This document shows, in pieces, positions 53,238 to 61,116 of a stretch of DNA of 64,000 nucleotides (the stretch's first letter is position 1; the number at the start of each line of letters is the position of its first letter). The notes beneath the pieces are model-generated. The model did not search any database and was not told the origin of the DNA. It saw only the letters and a program-made list of their open reading frames with translations. Source of the stretch: Motiliproteus sp041586735 (GTDB lineage Bacteria > Pseudomonadota > Gammaproteobacteria > Pseudomonadales > Balneatricaceae). Location: positions 1-64,000 of the forward strand of contig JBFGZQ010000005.1 in assembly GCA_041586735.1 (NCBI GenBank), written 5' to 3'. Position numbers and translations under genes: made by a program.

Positions 53238-53732
53238 GGTGTTTATCCTGAGTGTTGAGTTGTTTTTATGAGTTTAAGGTATAACTACGCTAGGAATAGC
53301 TTAGCGTTAATCCATCGGTTATAGATGCTACAGTTGCTGTTTTTGCATTGCTTTATTTCTTTTTTATTATATTTTTTAGATTTTTGGGCTGCTTTTGTGG
53401 TTTTTTATAGGTTTACAGTCTGATGTTTTGTGTAATTTGTGGTTTAAATGACCGTCTTGGTCCTGGTTTGGTAGGCTCAGGACGTGAGGGTGGCAAGCGA
53501 CTATGAGCGAGGCGGGTGTGGTTGCGCTGGCTGTGACGCGGATGCATGGAGTGGGACCGGCGATGACCGCCAAGTTGCAACGGCGCGGCATCGCAACCTG
53601 TCAGGTCTGCGCCATGTTGAACGCGCGTTGCTGGTCAACAGTTGTCGCTATTTATCTGAGTTGATCGTTGTACAGCGGCGCTGTAGACGATATGTGTTAT
53701 GTTTCGATACCAGGCTGCCTAGGAGAAACGTC
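53238..53732. other. Intergenic region upstream of ald and of the hydrolase gene
   Basis: The first half (about 53330-53440) is an A/T- and T-run-rich tract, suitable for a bent promoter of ald. The second half (53488-53700) can be read as a decayed helix-hairpin-helix coding fragment, listed separately. A frame from 53484 runs into the hydrolase gene, but the first 83 codons have no family match and lack a ribosome site, so they are not counted as part of it. Confidence 0.45.
53488..53700 (+). pseudogene. Possible remnant of a Y-family DNA polymerase (DinB-like) helix-hairpin-helix region
   Basis: In the frame from ATG 53503 the segment MHGVGPAMTAKLQRRGIATC resembles the thumb-domain helix-hairpin-helix of DinB/UmuC polymerases (G-V-G-x-x-x-A-x-K-L-x-x-x-G-I-x-T-C). 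A one-base shift to the neighbouring frame near 53605 continues with LRHVERALLVNSCRYLSELI, comparable to the following helix of those proteins. No catalytic palm or finger segment is present. If right, this is a short, frameshifted leftover of an otherwise deleted gene. The assignment rests on a short motif only. Confidence 0.3.
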
Positions 53733-54611
53733 ATGCGCACCGAGAGTTTTCTGTCCCTTAACCCGCAGGGGTTTCATCGGCTGGTTTACCACGAATGGGG
53801 TGCGATTGAGAATCAGCGGGTCCTCGTTTGCGTGCATGGCTTAGCCCGCAATAGCCGTGACTTCGATGAGTTGGCACTGGCACTATCGCGAGATTATCGG
53901 GTGATCTGTCCCGATATTGCCGGCCGAGGTCAGAGTGACTGGCTACCGGCGGGCAGTCCCTATGCGATGCCGCAATATCTGCAGGATATGGTGGCGCTGA
54001 TCGCCAGATTAAATGTCAAACAGGTGGATTGGATCGGTACCTCGATGGGAGGGCTGATCGGGATGGCGCTGGCCGCCTATCCCCACTCACCGATTCGGCG
54101 TCTGGTTATCAATGATATAGGGGCGTTTATTAGTCAGCAGGCGTTGCAGCGAATTGCCGGTTATGTCGGCCAGGATCCGCGCTTTGAATCGCTCGAGGCG
54201 CTTGAGGCTCATCTGCGGCTGCTCTATCCCGCCTTTTCCGGGTTGTCGGATAAGCAATGGCAGCATTTGGCGCGTCAGGGATCGCGTCGCTGTGACGATC
54301 AGCGTCTGGGTTTGCATTATGATCCGGCCATCGGTGATTATACCCGCGCCATGGCAGATGAAGATATCGATTTGTGGTCATTATGGCAGCAGGTCAAGTG
54401 TCCGCAGTTGTTGTTGTGGGGGGAGGAGTCTGATGTGCTGAGTGCGGCTACCGTAACCCGGATGCAGCAACTCAATCCTAGCTTGGCGCTGAGTCGCTGG
54501 GCAGGCGTTGGCCATGCACCGTCACTGATGGAGGAACCGCAGATTCGGACGCTGGTAGAGTGGTTGCGACAAAGTAAGGGTGCAGATACCACTCAAGTCA
54601 CGGATTGCTAG
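53733..54611 (+). CDS. Alpha/beta-fold hydrolase
   Basis: A 292-residue cytosolic hydrolase. The nucleophile elbow GTSMGGLIGMALA holds the catalytic Ser, the oxyanion strand is VLVCVHGLARNSRDF, the acid is likely the Asp in LLLWGEESDVLS, and the His is in WAGVGHAPSLMEE. The substrate is unknown; esters or peptides are typical. ATG 53733 is set by AGGAG at 53721-53725. The gene is followed after 14 bp by the glycerate-kinase-like gene, so the two form an operon. Confidence 0.85.
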   Translation: MRTESFLSLNPQGFHRLVYHEWGAIENQRVLVCVHGLARNSRDFDELALALSRDYRVICPDIAGRGQSDWLPAGSPYAMPQYLQDMVALIARLNVKQVDWIGTSMGGLIGMALAAYPHSPIRRLVINDIGAFISQQALQRIAGYVGQDPRFESLEALEAHLRLLYPAFSGLSDKQWQHLARQGSRRCDDQRLGLHYDPAIGDYTRAMADEDIDLWSLWQQVKCPQLLLWGEESDVLSAATVTRMQQLNPSLALSRWAGVGHAPSLMEEPQIRTLVEWLRQSKGADTTQVTDC

Positions 54612-54625
54612 AGGGAGAACGCGAG

Positions 54626-55624
54626 ATGGGGGTGCTGACGTCCTGGCCAAAGGATCAGTTGTTTCAGACTGCGCAGCGGCGCACCGAAGTGGTCGCGGCT
54701 GTAGAGGCTGATTTTTCTAAAACCCTGGAGTCGCTCAAAGTAGATATCGGTTTGGTGGAAATGCTTGAGGCGATCTATGTGCCTCTGGCTGCCTGGATTA
54801 TGGAACATAAATCACGCCATCCAGGTCCGCTGGTGGTCGGTATTAATGGTGCGCAGGGGGCGGGTAAGTCGACCCTGTTTAACCTCCTCGAGGTGACGCT
54901 ATCCTTGGGATTTGGGCAGCGGGTGGTAGGCTTTTCGCTGGACGATATCTATAAAACGCGGGCGGCTCGTGAGCGTCTGGCGGCTGATATTCATCCTTTG
55001 CTGGTCACCCGAGGAGTCCCTGGTACCCATGATGTCGAGTTGGGTATTAGCCTGCTTGAGCAGCTGCGCCAGTCACAGGATGGCTCGGTGGTAAAGATTC
55101 CGGTGTTTGATAAATCGATCGATGATCGCTGTCCAGAGCGTGCTTGGCAGGAGTGCTCAGGGGCGGTGGATGTGGTGGTTGTCGATGGCTGGTGTCTGGG
55201 AGCGGCGCCGCAGTCTGAGCAGGAGTTGTTACAACCGGTTAATGAGTTGGAGGCCACTGAAGATCCTGATGCGGTCTGGCGGCGCTATGTCAATGACCAG
55301 CTCAAGGGTCCCTATCAACAGCTGTTCGACCAGCTTGATCTGCTGATTATGCTCAAGGTTCCCAGCATGGAGAGTGTGTTTGAATGGCGCACTTTACAGG
55401 AGAAAAAGCTGGCTGATCGGGTGCGCTATCTGGATCAAGAGGGGCGGTCAGATGGGCTGAAGATCATGAGTGAGAGCGAGATTCATCGCTTTATCATGCA
55501 TTATGAGCGACTCACGCGGATGATGCTCGAGCGGATGCCCGAGATCGCGGATGTCACCAGCTTTCTGAATGAAAATCATAAAACCTATAAGATTTTGATT
55601 AACAGGCCGCTGGCTCGGCGCTAA
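54626..55624 (+). CDS. D-glycerate 3-kinase-like P-loop kinase
   Basis: A 332-residue ATP-binding protein. Walker A is GINGAQGAGKSTLFNLLE, followed by FSLDDIYKTRAARERLA and GVPGTHDVELGISLLEQL. Later come VDVVVVDGWCLGA and VFEWRTLQEKKL. This combination is that of the plant-type glycerate kinase/YggC/Tda10 group, which phosphorylates D-glycerate or is of unknown function. ATG 54626 has AGGGAG 8 nt upstream; TTG 54605 is an unlikely alternative. The pairing with a hydrolase gene does not fix the substrate. Confidence 0.78.
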   Translation: MGVLTSWPKDQLFQTAQRRTEVVAAVEADFSKTLESLKVDIGLVEMLEAIYVPLAAWIMEHKSRHPGPLVVGINGAQGAGKSTLFNLLEVTLSLGFGQRVVGFSLDDIYKTRAARERLAADIHPLLVTRGVPGTHDVELGISLLEQLRQSQDGSVVKIPVFDKSIDDRCPERAWQECSGAVDVVVVDGWCLGAAPQSEQELLQPVNELEATEDPDAVWRRYVNDQLKGPYQQLFDQLDLLIMLKVPSMESVFEWRTLQEKKLADRVRYLDQEGRSDGLKIMSESEIHRFIMHYERLTRMMLERMPEIADVTSFLNENHKTYKILINRPLARR

Positions 55625-55642
55625 CTATTCGCGGGTCGGCTG

Positions 55643-55672
55643 CGAATGGGTTTGATACGAATAGGTTTGATA
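55643..55672 (+). repeat. 15-bp tandem duplication after the glycerate-kinase-like gene
   Basis: Two adjacent 15-bp units, CGAATGGGTTTGATA and CGAATAGGTTTGATA, differ at one base and lie 18 bp after the stop. The start of a third unit (CGAA) follows. Confidence 0.85.
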
Positions 55673-55743
55673 CGAAAAATACGCCGAAACCGCGTTCAGG
55701 ATGCAGACAGTGCCCTGAGCGCGGTTCTAAGGCGATAAGATCA

Positions 55744-56475
55744 TCAGGCGCCTAGTTTGACTTCAAGCTCATCCGCGCCACCGATGTGAGCGCCGTTGAT
55801 ATACACCTGCGGCACCGTTAACCGTCCGGTCACCGCCTTGAGTCCGGCATGGGTAATGCCCTGTCCCAATACCACCTCCTCGTACGCCAACTGTTTTTTC
55901 GCTAATAGCGCTTTAGCACGGGCACAGTGGCCACAGCCAGGGCGGGTAAAGAGGGTGATGGCGTCGGGGTCTTTATAGCTGGGATTGAGATGCCGCATCA
56001 TGGTATCCGCATCTGAGACCTCAAACGGATCGCCGGGGATATCGCGTTCGATAAACATCTTACTGATGACGCCGTTGTCGACCAGCATCGAATAACGCCA
56101 GGAGCGCTTGCCAAAGCCGATGGCCGCTTTGTCAACCAGCATTCCTAGTGCTTCACTGAACTCACCGTTACCATCGGGTAGGAAGCTGATATTGTCGGCC
56201 TGCTGATCCTCTTGCCAAGCATTCATGACGAAGCTGTCATTGACCGACAGGCAGTAGATGGCATCCACGCCTTGGGCTTTAAACTGTGCTGCGAGCTGAT
56301 TGTAACGGGGCAGGTGGCTGGAGGAACAGGTGGGGGTAAACGCCCCGGGCAGTGCGAACAAGATGACTTTCTTACCGCTAAACAGAGCATCACTGCTGCG
56401 GTCAACCCATTGATCCGCGTCGCGGCAATGGAAGCTGACCTGAGGGACGGGCTTTCCTTCGCTATTTTTTAACAT
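55744..56475 (-). CDS. Peroxiredoxin-glutaredoxin fusion (hybrid Prx5)
   Basis: A 243-residue antioxidant enzyme. The N-terminal Prx5-type domain has the peroxidatic Cys in LPGAFTPTCSSSHLPRY. The C-terminal glutaredoxin domain has RPGCGHCARAKALL, TVPQVYINGAHIGG and a GADEL end. The fusion couples peroxide reduction to glutathione without a separate thioredoxin. The glutaredoxin active site reads CGHC instead of the common CPYC. ATG 56475 has GGAG 8 nt upstream, so a start at 56517 is rejected. It is a single-gene unit. Confidence 0.93.
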   Translation of the reverse strand: MLKNSEGKPVPQVSFHCRDADQWVDRSSDALFSGKKVILFALPGAFTPTCSSSHLPRYNQLAAQFKAQGVDAIYCLSVNDSFVMNAWQEDQQADNISFLPDGNGEFSEALGMLVDKAAIGFGKRSWRYSMLVDNGVISKMFIERDIPGDPFEVSDADTMMRHLNPSYKDPDAITLFTRPGCGHCARAKALLAKKQLAYEEVVLGQGITHAGLKAVTGRLTVPQVYINGAHIGGADELEVKLGA

Positions 56476-56618
56476 GTTGTGTACTCCATGGGCTAGGTCA
56501 AATAGGGGGTTCAACATAGTAGATGGGGGGCTTGATAGAGACTAGAACCATTATCTACAGGCTGTAACAGCATCGAATTTGTAATCATCCGCAGGATCAG
56601 GATAGCAGTTTTGGATCT

Positions 56619-56644
56619 ATTCGTTACCTTGATTCGTTACCTTG
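56619..56644 (+). repeat. Perfect 13-bp tandem duplication upstream of pdxH
   Basis: ATTCGTTACCTTG occurs twice in direct succession (56619-56631 and 56632-56644), 86 bp before the pdxH start, in the likely promoter region. Confidence 0.85.
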
Positions 56645-56729
56645 ATTGTAGCCTTAGCATTATCAGTACCACCGCCTATATTTTAACTATTCGCCAAGTA
56701 TCCCTTGGATCGTTCAGTGTAGAGGAACT

Positions 56730-57377
56730 ATGAATAAAACCGATGATTTAACCGCGATCAGGCGTGAATACCTCGCCGAATCTTTTACCGAGGCAGAGCT
56801 GGACTCCAGTCCACTCGAGCAATTTTGCCAATGGTTCTCTCAATATCGGCAGCTCGATCCAGATAACGCCACCGCGATGGTGCTGGCGACTGCATCCGCC
56901 ACTGGCTGCCCGTCGGCGCGGATCGTACTGCTTAAACATTATGATATAGAGGGCTTTTGTTGGTATAGCGATTACCGCAGTCTCAAGGGTCAGGCGTTGG
57001 CTGGCAACGCTCAGGCGGAGTTGCTGTTTTACTGGCCGCAGCTAGATCGTCAGATCCGCATATCTGGGAAGGTGACTCGGTTGGATCGCGCCCGTGTCCA
57101 GCGTTATTTTAGTGAACGTCCTCGGGGGAGTCAGATCAGCGCTGCCGCCTCCTGCCAGAGTCAGCCGGTGGCCGACAGAGAACAGCTGCAGCAGCAGGTC
57201 GATGCGATCGCACAGCGTTACCGGGATCAGCCGATTCCCTGCCCCGAAGCCTGGGGCGGGTATCGATTGCAGCCGCTGCGTTATGAGTTTTGGCAGGGTC
57301 GAGAAAACCGACTCCATGATCGTCTGGTTTATACCCTTAATAATGGCGACTGGGGGGTTACTCGGTTATCTCCCTAG
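56730..57377 (+). CDS. pdxH: Pyridoxamine/pyridoxine 5'-phosphate oxidase
   Basis: PdxH is an FMN enzyme that oxidises pyridoxine or pyridoxamine phosphate to pyridoxal phosphate. The 215-residue protein shows TAMVLATASATGCPSARIVL, FCWYSDYRSLKGQAL, LLFYWPQLDRQIRISGKV, YFSERPRGSQISAAASCQS and WGGYRLQPLRYEFWQGRENR ahead of RLHDRLVY. Ribosome site AGAGGA lies about 6 nt before ATG 56730. It converges with the rhodanese gene after 8 bp. Confidence 0.97.
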   Translation: MNKTDDLTAIRREYLAESFTEAELDSSPLEQFCQWFSQYRQLDPDNATAMVLATASATGCPSARIVLLKHYDIEGFCWYSDYRSLKGQALAGNAQAELLFYWPQLDRQIRISGKVTRLDRARVQRYFSERPRGSQISAAASCQSQPVADREQLQQQVDAIAQRYRDQPIPCPEAWGGYRLQPLRYEFWQGRENRLHDRLVYTLNNGDWGVTRLSP

Positions 57378-57385
57378 CTGCTGCG

Positions 57386-57751
57386 TTAATGGGGGACTTT
57401 CAGCAGGGCGTTTAGGCCACCGCCATTATGAAGCGCGGTATAGCCGCTGTTTTCGAGGGTTTGGTACGCGATTCCCGACCGATTGCCACTGCGGCAGTAG
57501 AGCACCACCGAGCGGTCCTTGCGTAACTCCAGTTGTGCAAACTGTTGCTCGATCTCTTCATAGGGGATATGCAGCGCGTAGGGTAGATGGCCGTCGGCAT
57601 ACTCTTCAGTGCTGCGCACATCGATGATCAGCGCCCCTTGCTTAATCAACGCCCAGGCTTGTTGCTCGCGACTCTCCGCCCAGCTTGGTAGTGATAGTGC
57701 CATGAAAGCGGTGCAGAGCAGTGCGGCTAGAGGACGGTATAAGGTTATCAT
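57386..57751 (-). CDS. Periplasmic rhodanese-like protein
   Basis: A 121-residue single-domain rhodanese with a signal peptide (LAALLCTAFMALSLPSWAE). The active-site Cys is in VLYCRSGNRSGIA, and IDVRSTEEYADGHLPYALHI is the standard rhodanese front. It may handle sulfane sulfur or cyanide in the periplasm, as PspE does, but the natural donor is unknown. It converges with pdxH and is divergent from nudC. Confidence 0.88.
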   Translation of the reverse strand: MITLYRPLAALLCTAFMALSLPSWAESREQQAWALIKQGALIIDVRSTEEYADGHLPYALHIPYEEIEQQFAQLELRKDRSVVLYCRSGNRSGIAYQTLENSGYTALHNGGGLNALLKVPH

Positions 57752-57959
57752 GGTTTAGTCCTTGCTGATGTTGAGTTGATACGTATCGCATTATACGGTG
57801 CTAGTGTTGAGCGAGCGACGCTATATTTGTTTTTGCTATAGGCTATAGACTGAGCATGCTATTTTGGCCTGTAAGCGGGTTAGTTGGCCGAGTCTTGGCC
57901 ACAGCGGCGGTAACTATGCTGTTAGTCGTAAAAATCCCAGATACTCTAGGAGGTATTAT

Positions 57960-58766
57960 ATGGCGCTGTGGCTGCTGTTTGCCGGTGACCGGTTGCTGCT
58001 CGATCGCTCGCTGAGTCCTTTTCATGCTGATTGCCCCTATCCGCACCTCTTCCCTGAGCATCTCAGTATGGGGCGTTATCGGAACGACGATGTCTTGTTA
58101 GGCTGCCTAGCGGTTGAGCAGTTGGATACCGATCAGCAACAGCGACTCCAGGGGTTGCGGCAGACCTTAGTCGATGCGGATGCCGAGTTGGCCGGATTGC
58201 TGAACCGCAGCGCTCAGCTCAATAGCTGGTTCCGTAACCACCGGTTTTGCAGCCGTTGCGGGACGCCGGTCAGTAGACATCGTCCGGATTTCGCCGCTCA
58301 CTGTGATGCTTGTGGTTATCAGCAATACCCCCGTATCTCTCCCTGTATCATCGTGCTGGTGGTGCGTCAGGGACCCGAAGGGGAGCAGTGTTTGCTGGCG
58401 CATGCCGCGAATTTTAATAGCGAGCGCTACAGTACTCTGGCCGGATTTATCGAGGCCGGGGAAACCGCCGAACACGCTGTGGCACGCGAGGTTCGGGAAG
58501 AGGTGGGGATCGAGATTAAAAATATTCGCTACTGGAAAAGTCAGCCCTGGCCTTTTCCTCACTCATTGATGTTGGGTTATTTCGCCGACTATGACAGCGG
58601 AAAGCTGGTGCCTGATGGCAAGGAGATTGTTACAGCGCAGTGGTTTGATCCCGATAGGCTACCCCACATACCGCCTAAGCTGTCTATCGCGCGCGAGTTG
58701 ATAGATGGTTTCATCGACGGCGTACATAAAAAGCTCTCTGTTGCCGTTGATTCTGCTGATCGCTAA
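57960..58766 (+). CDS. nudC: NADH pyrophosphatase (NAD-cap hydrolase)
   Basis: NudC cleaves NAD(H) to NMN(H) and AMP and removes NAD caps from RNA. The 268-residue protein has the four-Cys zinc site (RFCSRCGTPVSRH and AAHCDACGYQQYPR), PCIIVLVV and a full Nudix box GFIEAGETAEHAVAREVREE followed by VGIEI. The strong ribosome site AGGAGG (57948-57953) fixes ATG 57960; an in-frame start at 57864 is rejected. Confidence 0.95.
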   Translation: MALWLLFAGDRLLLDRSLSPFHADCPYPHLFPEHLSMGRYRNDDVLLGCLAVEQLDTDQQQRLQGLRQTLVDADAELAGLLNRSAQLNSWFRNHRFCSRCGTPVSRHRPDFAAHCDACGYQQYPRISPCIIVLVVRQGPEGEQCLLAHAANFNSERYSTLAGFIEAGETAEHAVAREVREEVGIEIKNIRYWKSQPWPFPHSLMLGYFADYDSGKLVPDGKEIVTAQWFDPDRLPHIPPKLSIARELIDGFIDGVHKKLSVAVDSADR

Positions 58767-58801
58767 CGAGCGTCTTCAGCTGGCTCGCAGTGGGCTTAAG
58801 G

Positions 58802-59119
58802 CTAGCGGCGCTTAAACAGGCTGGTCAATTTGGTGGCCAGCAGCAGGTCACCCTCGGCGCGTAAGCGGCCGCTCAGAAAGGCACTGGTACCGCCCAGCTC
58901 ACCCTCAATCACCTCAATAAAGGTCTGGCTGTCCATGATCAGGGTGACATCCGGGTCGGGGTGTTGCTGGTCGCTCACTAGGCACTGTTGATCGGCGATG
59001 TTGAGATTGAAATAACATGAATCATCGATGACAAACTGGAACACCACTGACAGACCTTGCGCGGCATCGGCTTGGAATTTGCTGGGGAGTTTTTGGATCA
59101 CCTCGGTGACGGTTTTCAT
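58802..59119 (-). CDS. Stand-alone SCP2 sterol-carrier-like protein
   Basis: A 105-residue protein that is nearly all SCP2 domain (VIQKLPSKFQADAAQGLSVV, PDVTLIMDSQTFIEVIEGEL, FLSGRLRAEGDLLLATKLTS). SCP2 folds bind hydrophobic ligands such as fatty acyl chains or quinone intermediates. It is smaller than UbiT/UbiJ, so ubiquinone synthesis is possible but unproven. It converges with nudC and is divergent from sohB. Confidence 0.85.
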   Translation of the reverse strand: MKTVTEVIQKLPSKFQADAAQGLSVVFQFVIDDSCYFNLNIADQQCLVSDQQHPDPDVTLIMDSQTFIEVIEGELGGTSAFLSGRLRAEGDLLLATKLTSLFKRR

Positions 59120-59314
59120 AGTCGGCTCTAATAGGATGCAGGGTTCAGGGTTTGGTGTTCAGGATGTAGCATTACCGCAGATCAGTTATTTTAGCAGTTT
59201 GGAGCAGGCGTTGATAACTATCATCAGGGGTTGCTCGGCGTCGTTGTAAAAGTCTGTCGGTTGCGTGGGGTTTTGCTACAATCGCCGCTTTACGATCACT
59301 AGCGGAGTGTGTAG

Positions 59315-60376
59315 GTGGATTTTCTGTACGAATATGGCCTGTTTCTGGCCAAGGTGGCGACGTTTGTGGCCGCTATTTTGTTGGTGGTTGGTGCTATTGC
59401 ACAGCTGGTTGTGCGCAATAAACACGAGGGTGGTGGCTATATCGAGGTGCATCATCTCAATGAATCGCTGGAGGATATGAGTCATGCGCTCAAAGAGTAC
59501 GTCCTTGATAAAGATGTGCTTAAACAGCAGCTTAAAGAGGAGAAAAAACAGCAGAAAGCCGAGGCTAAGCTGCTGGCTAAACAGCGCAAGCGTGGTGAAG
59601 ATGTCGAAAAAGAGCATAAGAAGCGGGTGTTTGTGCTGGATTTTGACGGCGATATCTCCGCCTCTGAGGTAGAGCCGATGCGCGAGGAGATTACCACGAT
59701 TCTGTCGTTGGCGACCGAACAGGACGAAGTGTTGCTGCGACTCGAGAGTGCGGGTGGCATGGTGCACTCCTATGGATTGGCGGCCTCGCAGTTACAGCGC
59801 ATCTGTGATCAGCATATTCCTTTGGTGATTGCGGTCGATAAGGTGGCCGCCAGTGGCGGGTATATGATGGCCTGCATCGCGGATAAGCTGATAGCGGCGC
59901 CCTTTGCGGTGTTGGGATCGATCGGAGTCGTTGCCCAGATCCCTAACTTTAATAGGCTGTTGAAAAAACACGATATCGATATAGAGATGCTCACCGCCGG
60001 GGAGTACAAGCGCACCCTGACGATGTTTGGTGAAAATACCGACAAGGATCGTAAGAAGTTCGTCGAAGACCTGGAAGATACCCACCTGTTATTCAAAGAG
60101 TTTGTTGCAGAGCACCGTCCGCAACTCGATATAGAGCGAGTGGCTAACGGTGATGTCTGGTTCGGCAAGCGGGCCTTAGAGCATCAGCTGATCGATGCGA
60201 TTAGTACCAGTGATGAATACCTGGTGCAGGCCTGCGCGGAGAGCGAGGTGTATCAGGTCCGCTTCGTACTGAAGAAAAGTTTGAGTGAACGACTCGGCGG
60301 GATGGTTTCTGGTTCTATGGATCGGGTGCTGCTCACCTGGTGGGAACGCGTTCACCGCAGCCGGTTTTTCTCTTAA
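59315..60376 (+). CDS. sohB: SohB inner-membrane signal-peptide-peptidase-like serine protease
   Basis: A 353-residue protease of the S49/ClpP-like class. It has one N-terminal membrane helix (FVAAILLVVGAIAQLVV), a Lys/Glu-rich coiled coil (about 65-105) and the protease domain with VEPMREEITTIL, LRLESAGGMVHSYGL, the nucleophile Ser in VDKVAASGGYMMACIAD and the Lys of SAGEYKRTLT-type segment (LTAGEYKRTLTMFGEN). GTG 59315 has GGAG 7 nt upstream. It degrades membrane or periplasmic peptides. Confidence 0.93.
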   Translation: MDFLYEYGLFLAKVATFVAAILLVVGAIAQLVVRNKHEGGGYIEVHHLNESLEDMSHALKEYVLDKDVLKQQLKEEKKQQKAEAKLLAKQRKRGEDVEKEHKKRVFVLDFDGDISASEVEPMREEITTILSLATEQDEVLLRLESAGGMVHSYGLAASQLQRICDQHIPLVIAVDKVAASGGYMMACIADKLIAAPFAVLGSIGVVAQIPNFNRLLKKHDIDIEMLTAGEYKRTLTMFGENTDKDRKKFVEDLEDTHLLFKEFVAEHRPQLDIERVANGDVWFGKRALEHQLIDAISTSDEYLVQACAESEVYQVRFVLKKSLSERLGGMVSGSMDRVLLTWWERVHRSRFFS

Positions 60377-60402
60377 TTCGAGACTCTTTGTGGGCGTTAT
60401 GC

Positions 60403-60419
60403 GCGTACTATGAGTACGC
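60403..60419. promoter_or_regulatory. Perfect 7-bp inverted repeat downstream of sohB
   Basis: GCGTACT-atg-AGTACGC lies 26 bp after the sohB stop and 41 bp before the small ORF. There is no T-run, so an operator or an RNA hairpin are both possible. Confidence 0.4.
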
Positions 60420-60459
60420 TCAAGGGCTATCGGGTTATGCGTAAACAAGGGAGTACCCT

Positions 60460-60570
60460 GTGACTGTGTCAACATCTAGCGTTCGGTATATTCTCGATAC
60501 CGCGCCTTCGGTGGGCTCTGATCAGGAGCCCACCGAAGGCGCGGATTCTGCCTCTGTATCGCAGCCATGA
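60460..60570 (+). CDS. Small 36-residue ORF coupled to the YkuD gene
   Basis: GTG 60460 is preceded by AGGGAG at the right distance, and the frame encodes 36 residues, beginning MTVSTSSVRYILD and ending ASVSQP. Its TGA (60568-60570) overlaps the ATG of the YkuD gene (ATGA). This is the layout of a translationally coupled leader ORF. Its middle is a perfect 19-bp inverted repeat (60500-60544), so the mRNA can fold a long hairpin inside the coding stretch. No family is recognised. Function might lie in the peptide or in translation-dependent unfolding of the hairpin. Confidence 0.55.
   Translation: MTVSTSSVRYILDTAPSVGSDQEPTEGADSASVSQP
60500..60544. repeat. Perfect 19-bp inverted repeat (stem-loop) inside the small ORF
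   Basis: The arm at 60500-60518 (CCGCGCCTTC...GGGCTC) is exactly complementary to 60526-60544, with a 7-nt loop TGATCAG. No T-run follows, so it is not a standard terminator. It lies 23 bp upstream of the YkuD gene start. Confidence 0.92.
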
Positions 60571-61061
60571 AGGATAGTCTAGGCAGTCGTATTCAGGTCG
60601 ATATAGCTCAGCAACGCCTGCGTTTACTGGCTGGCGATAAGACGTTAGCTGATTTTAGTATCTCTTCGGCGGTTAATGGCGTGGGCCAACAGCGCGATAC
60701 GGGCTGTACGCCACTTGGTTTGCACCGTATTCGAGCCAAAATTGGTGCGGGTTGTGCGATAAATACCGTGTTTATCGGCCGACGTCCTAGTGGTGAGATC
60801 TACACCCCGGCACTCGCCCGTCGCCATCCCGATCGGGATTGGATCCTGAGTCGGATCTTGTGGCTCAGTGGTTGCGAGATCGGTGTGAATCGTAGGGGAG
60901 CTTGTGACAGCATGCGGCGCTTCATCTATATCCACGGCACTCCGGATACCGAGCCGATGGGGCAGCCGCTGTCACAGGGTTGTATCCGTATGCGTAATGA
61001 GGAGCTCATCTGGCTGTTTGATCGAGTCAGTCCCGGAACCCCCGTACTGATCGTTCGTTGA
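60567..61061 (+). CDS. YkuD-domain L,D-transpeptidase/carboxypeptidase, apparently cytosolic
   Basis: A 164-residue protein that is a bare YkuD domain. The catalytic Cys is in PLSQGCIRMRNEELIWLFD, with the upstream His in YIHGTPDTEPMG. IQVDIAQQRLRLLAGDKTL is the usual first strand. There is no signal peptide or membrane segment, unlike periplasmic cross-linking enzymes. Signal-less YkuD proteins acting as L,D-carboxypeptidases in peptidoglycan recycling are known in Vibrio-type bacteria (LdcV). The next gene is nagZ, so I infer that this enzyme trims recycled tetrapeptides. Translation is probably coupled to the small ORF ahead. Confidence 0.8.
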   Translation: MKDSLGSRIQVDIAQQRLRLLAGDKTLADFSISSAVNGVGQQRDTGCTPLGLHRIRAKIGAGCAINTVFIGRRPSGEIYTPALARRHPDRDWILSRILWLSGCEIGVNRRGACDSMRRFIYIHGTPDTEPMGQPLSQGCIRMRNEELIWLFDRVSPGTPVLIVR

Positions 61062-61116
61062 ATGATTGCTGCTTCCCGCTGCTCCTAACTCTGTTTATAA
61101 CCAATAAGGACTTCTG

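Noticed and set aside
53484..53732. 83-residue extension of the alpha/beta hydrolase
   Set aside because: AGGAG just before ATG 53733 fixes the start, and the extension has no hydrolase sequence.
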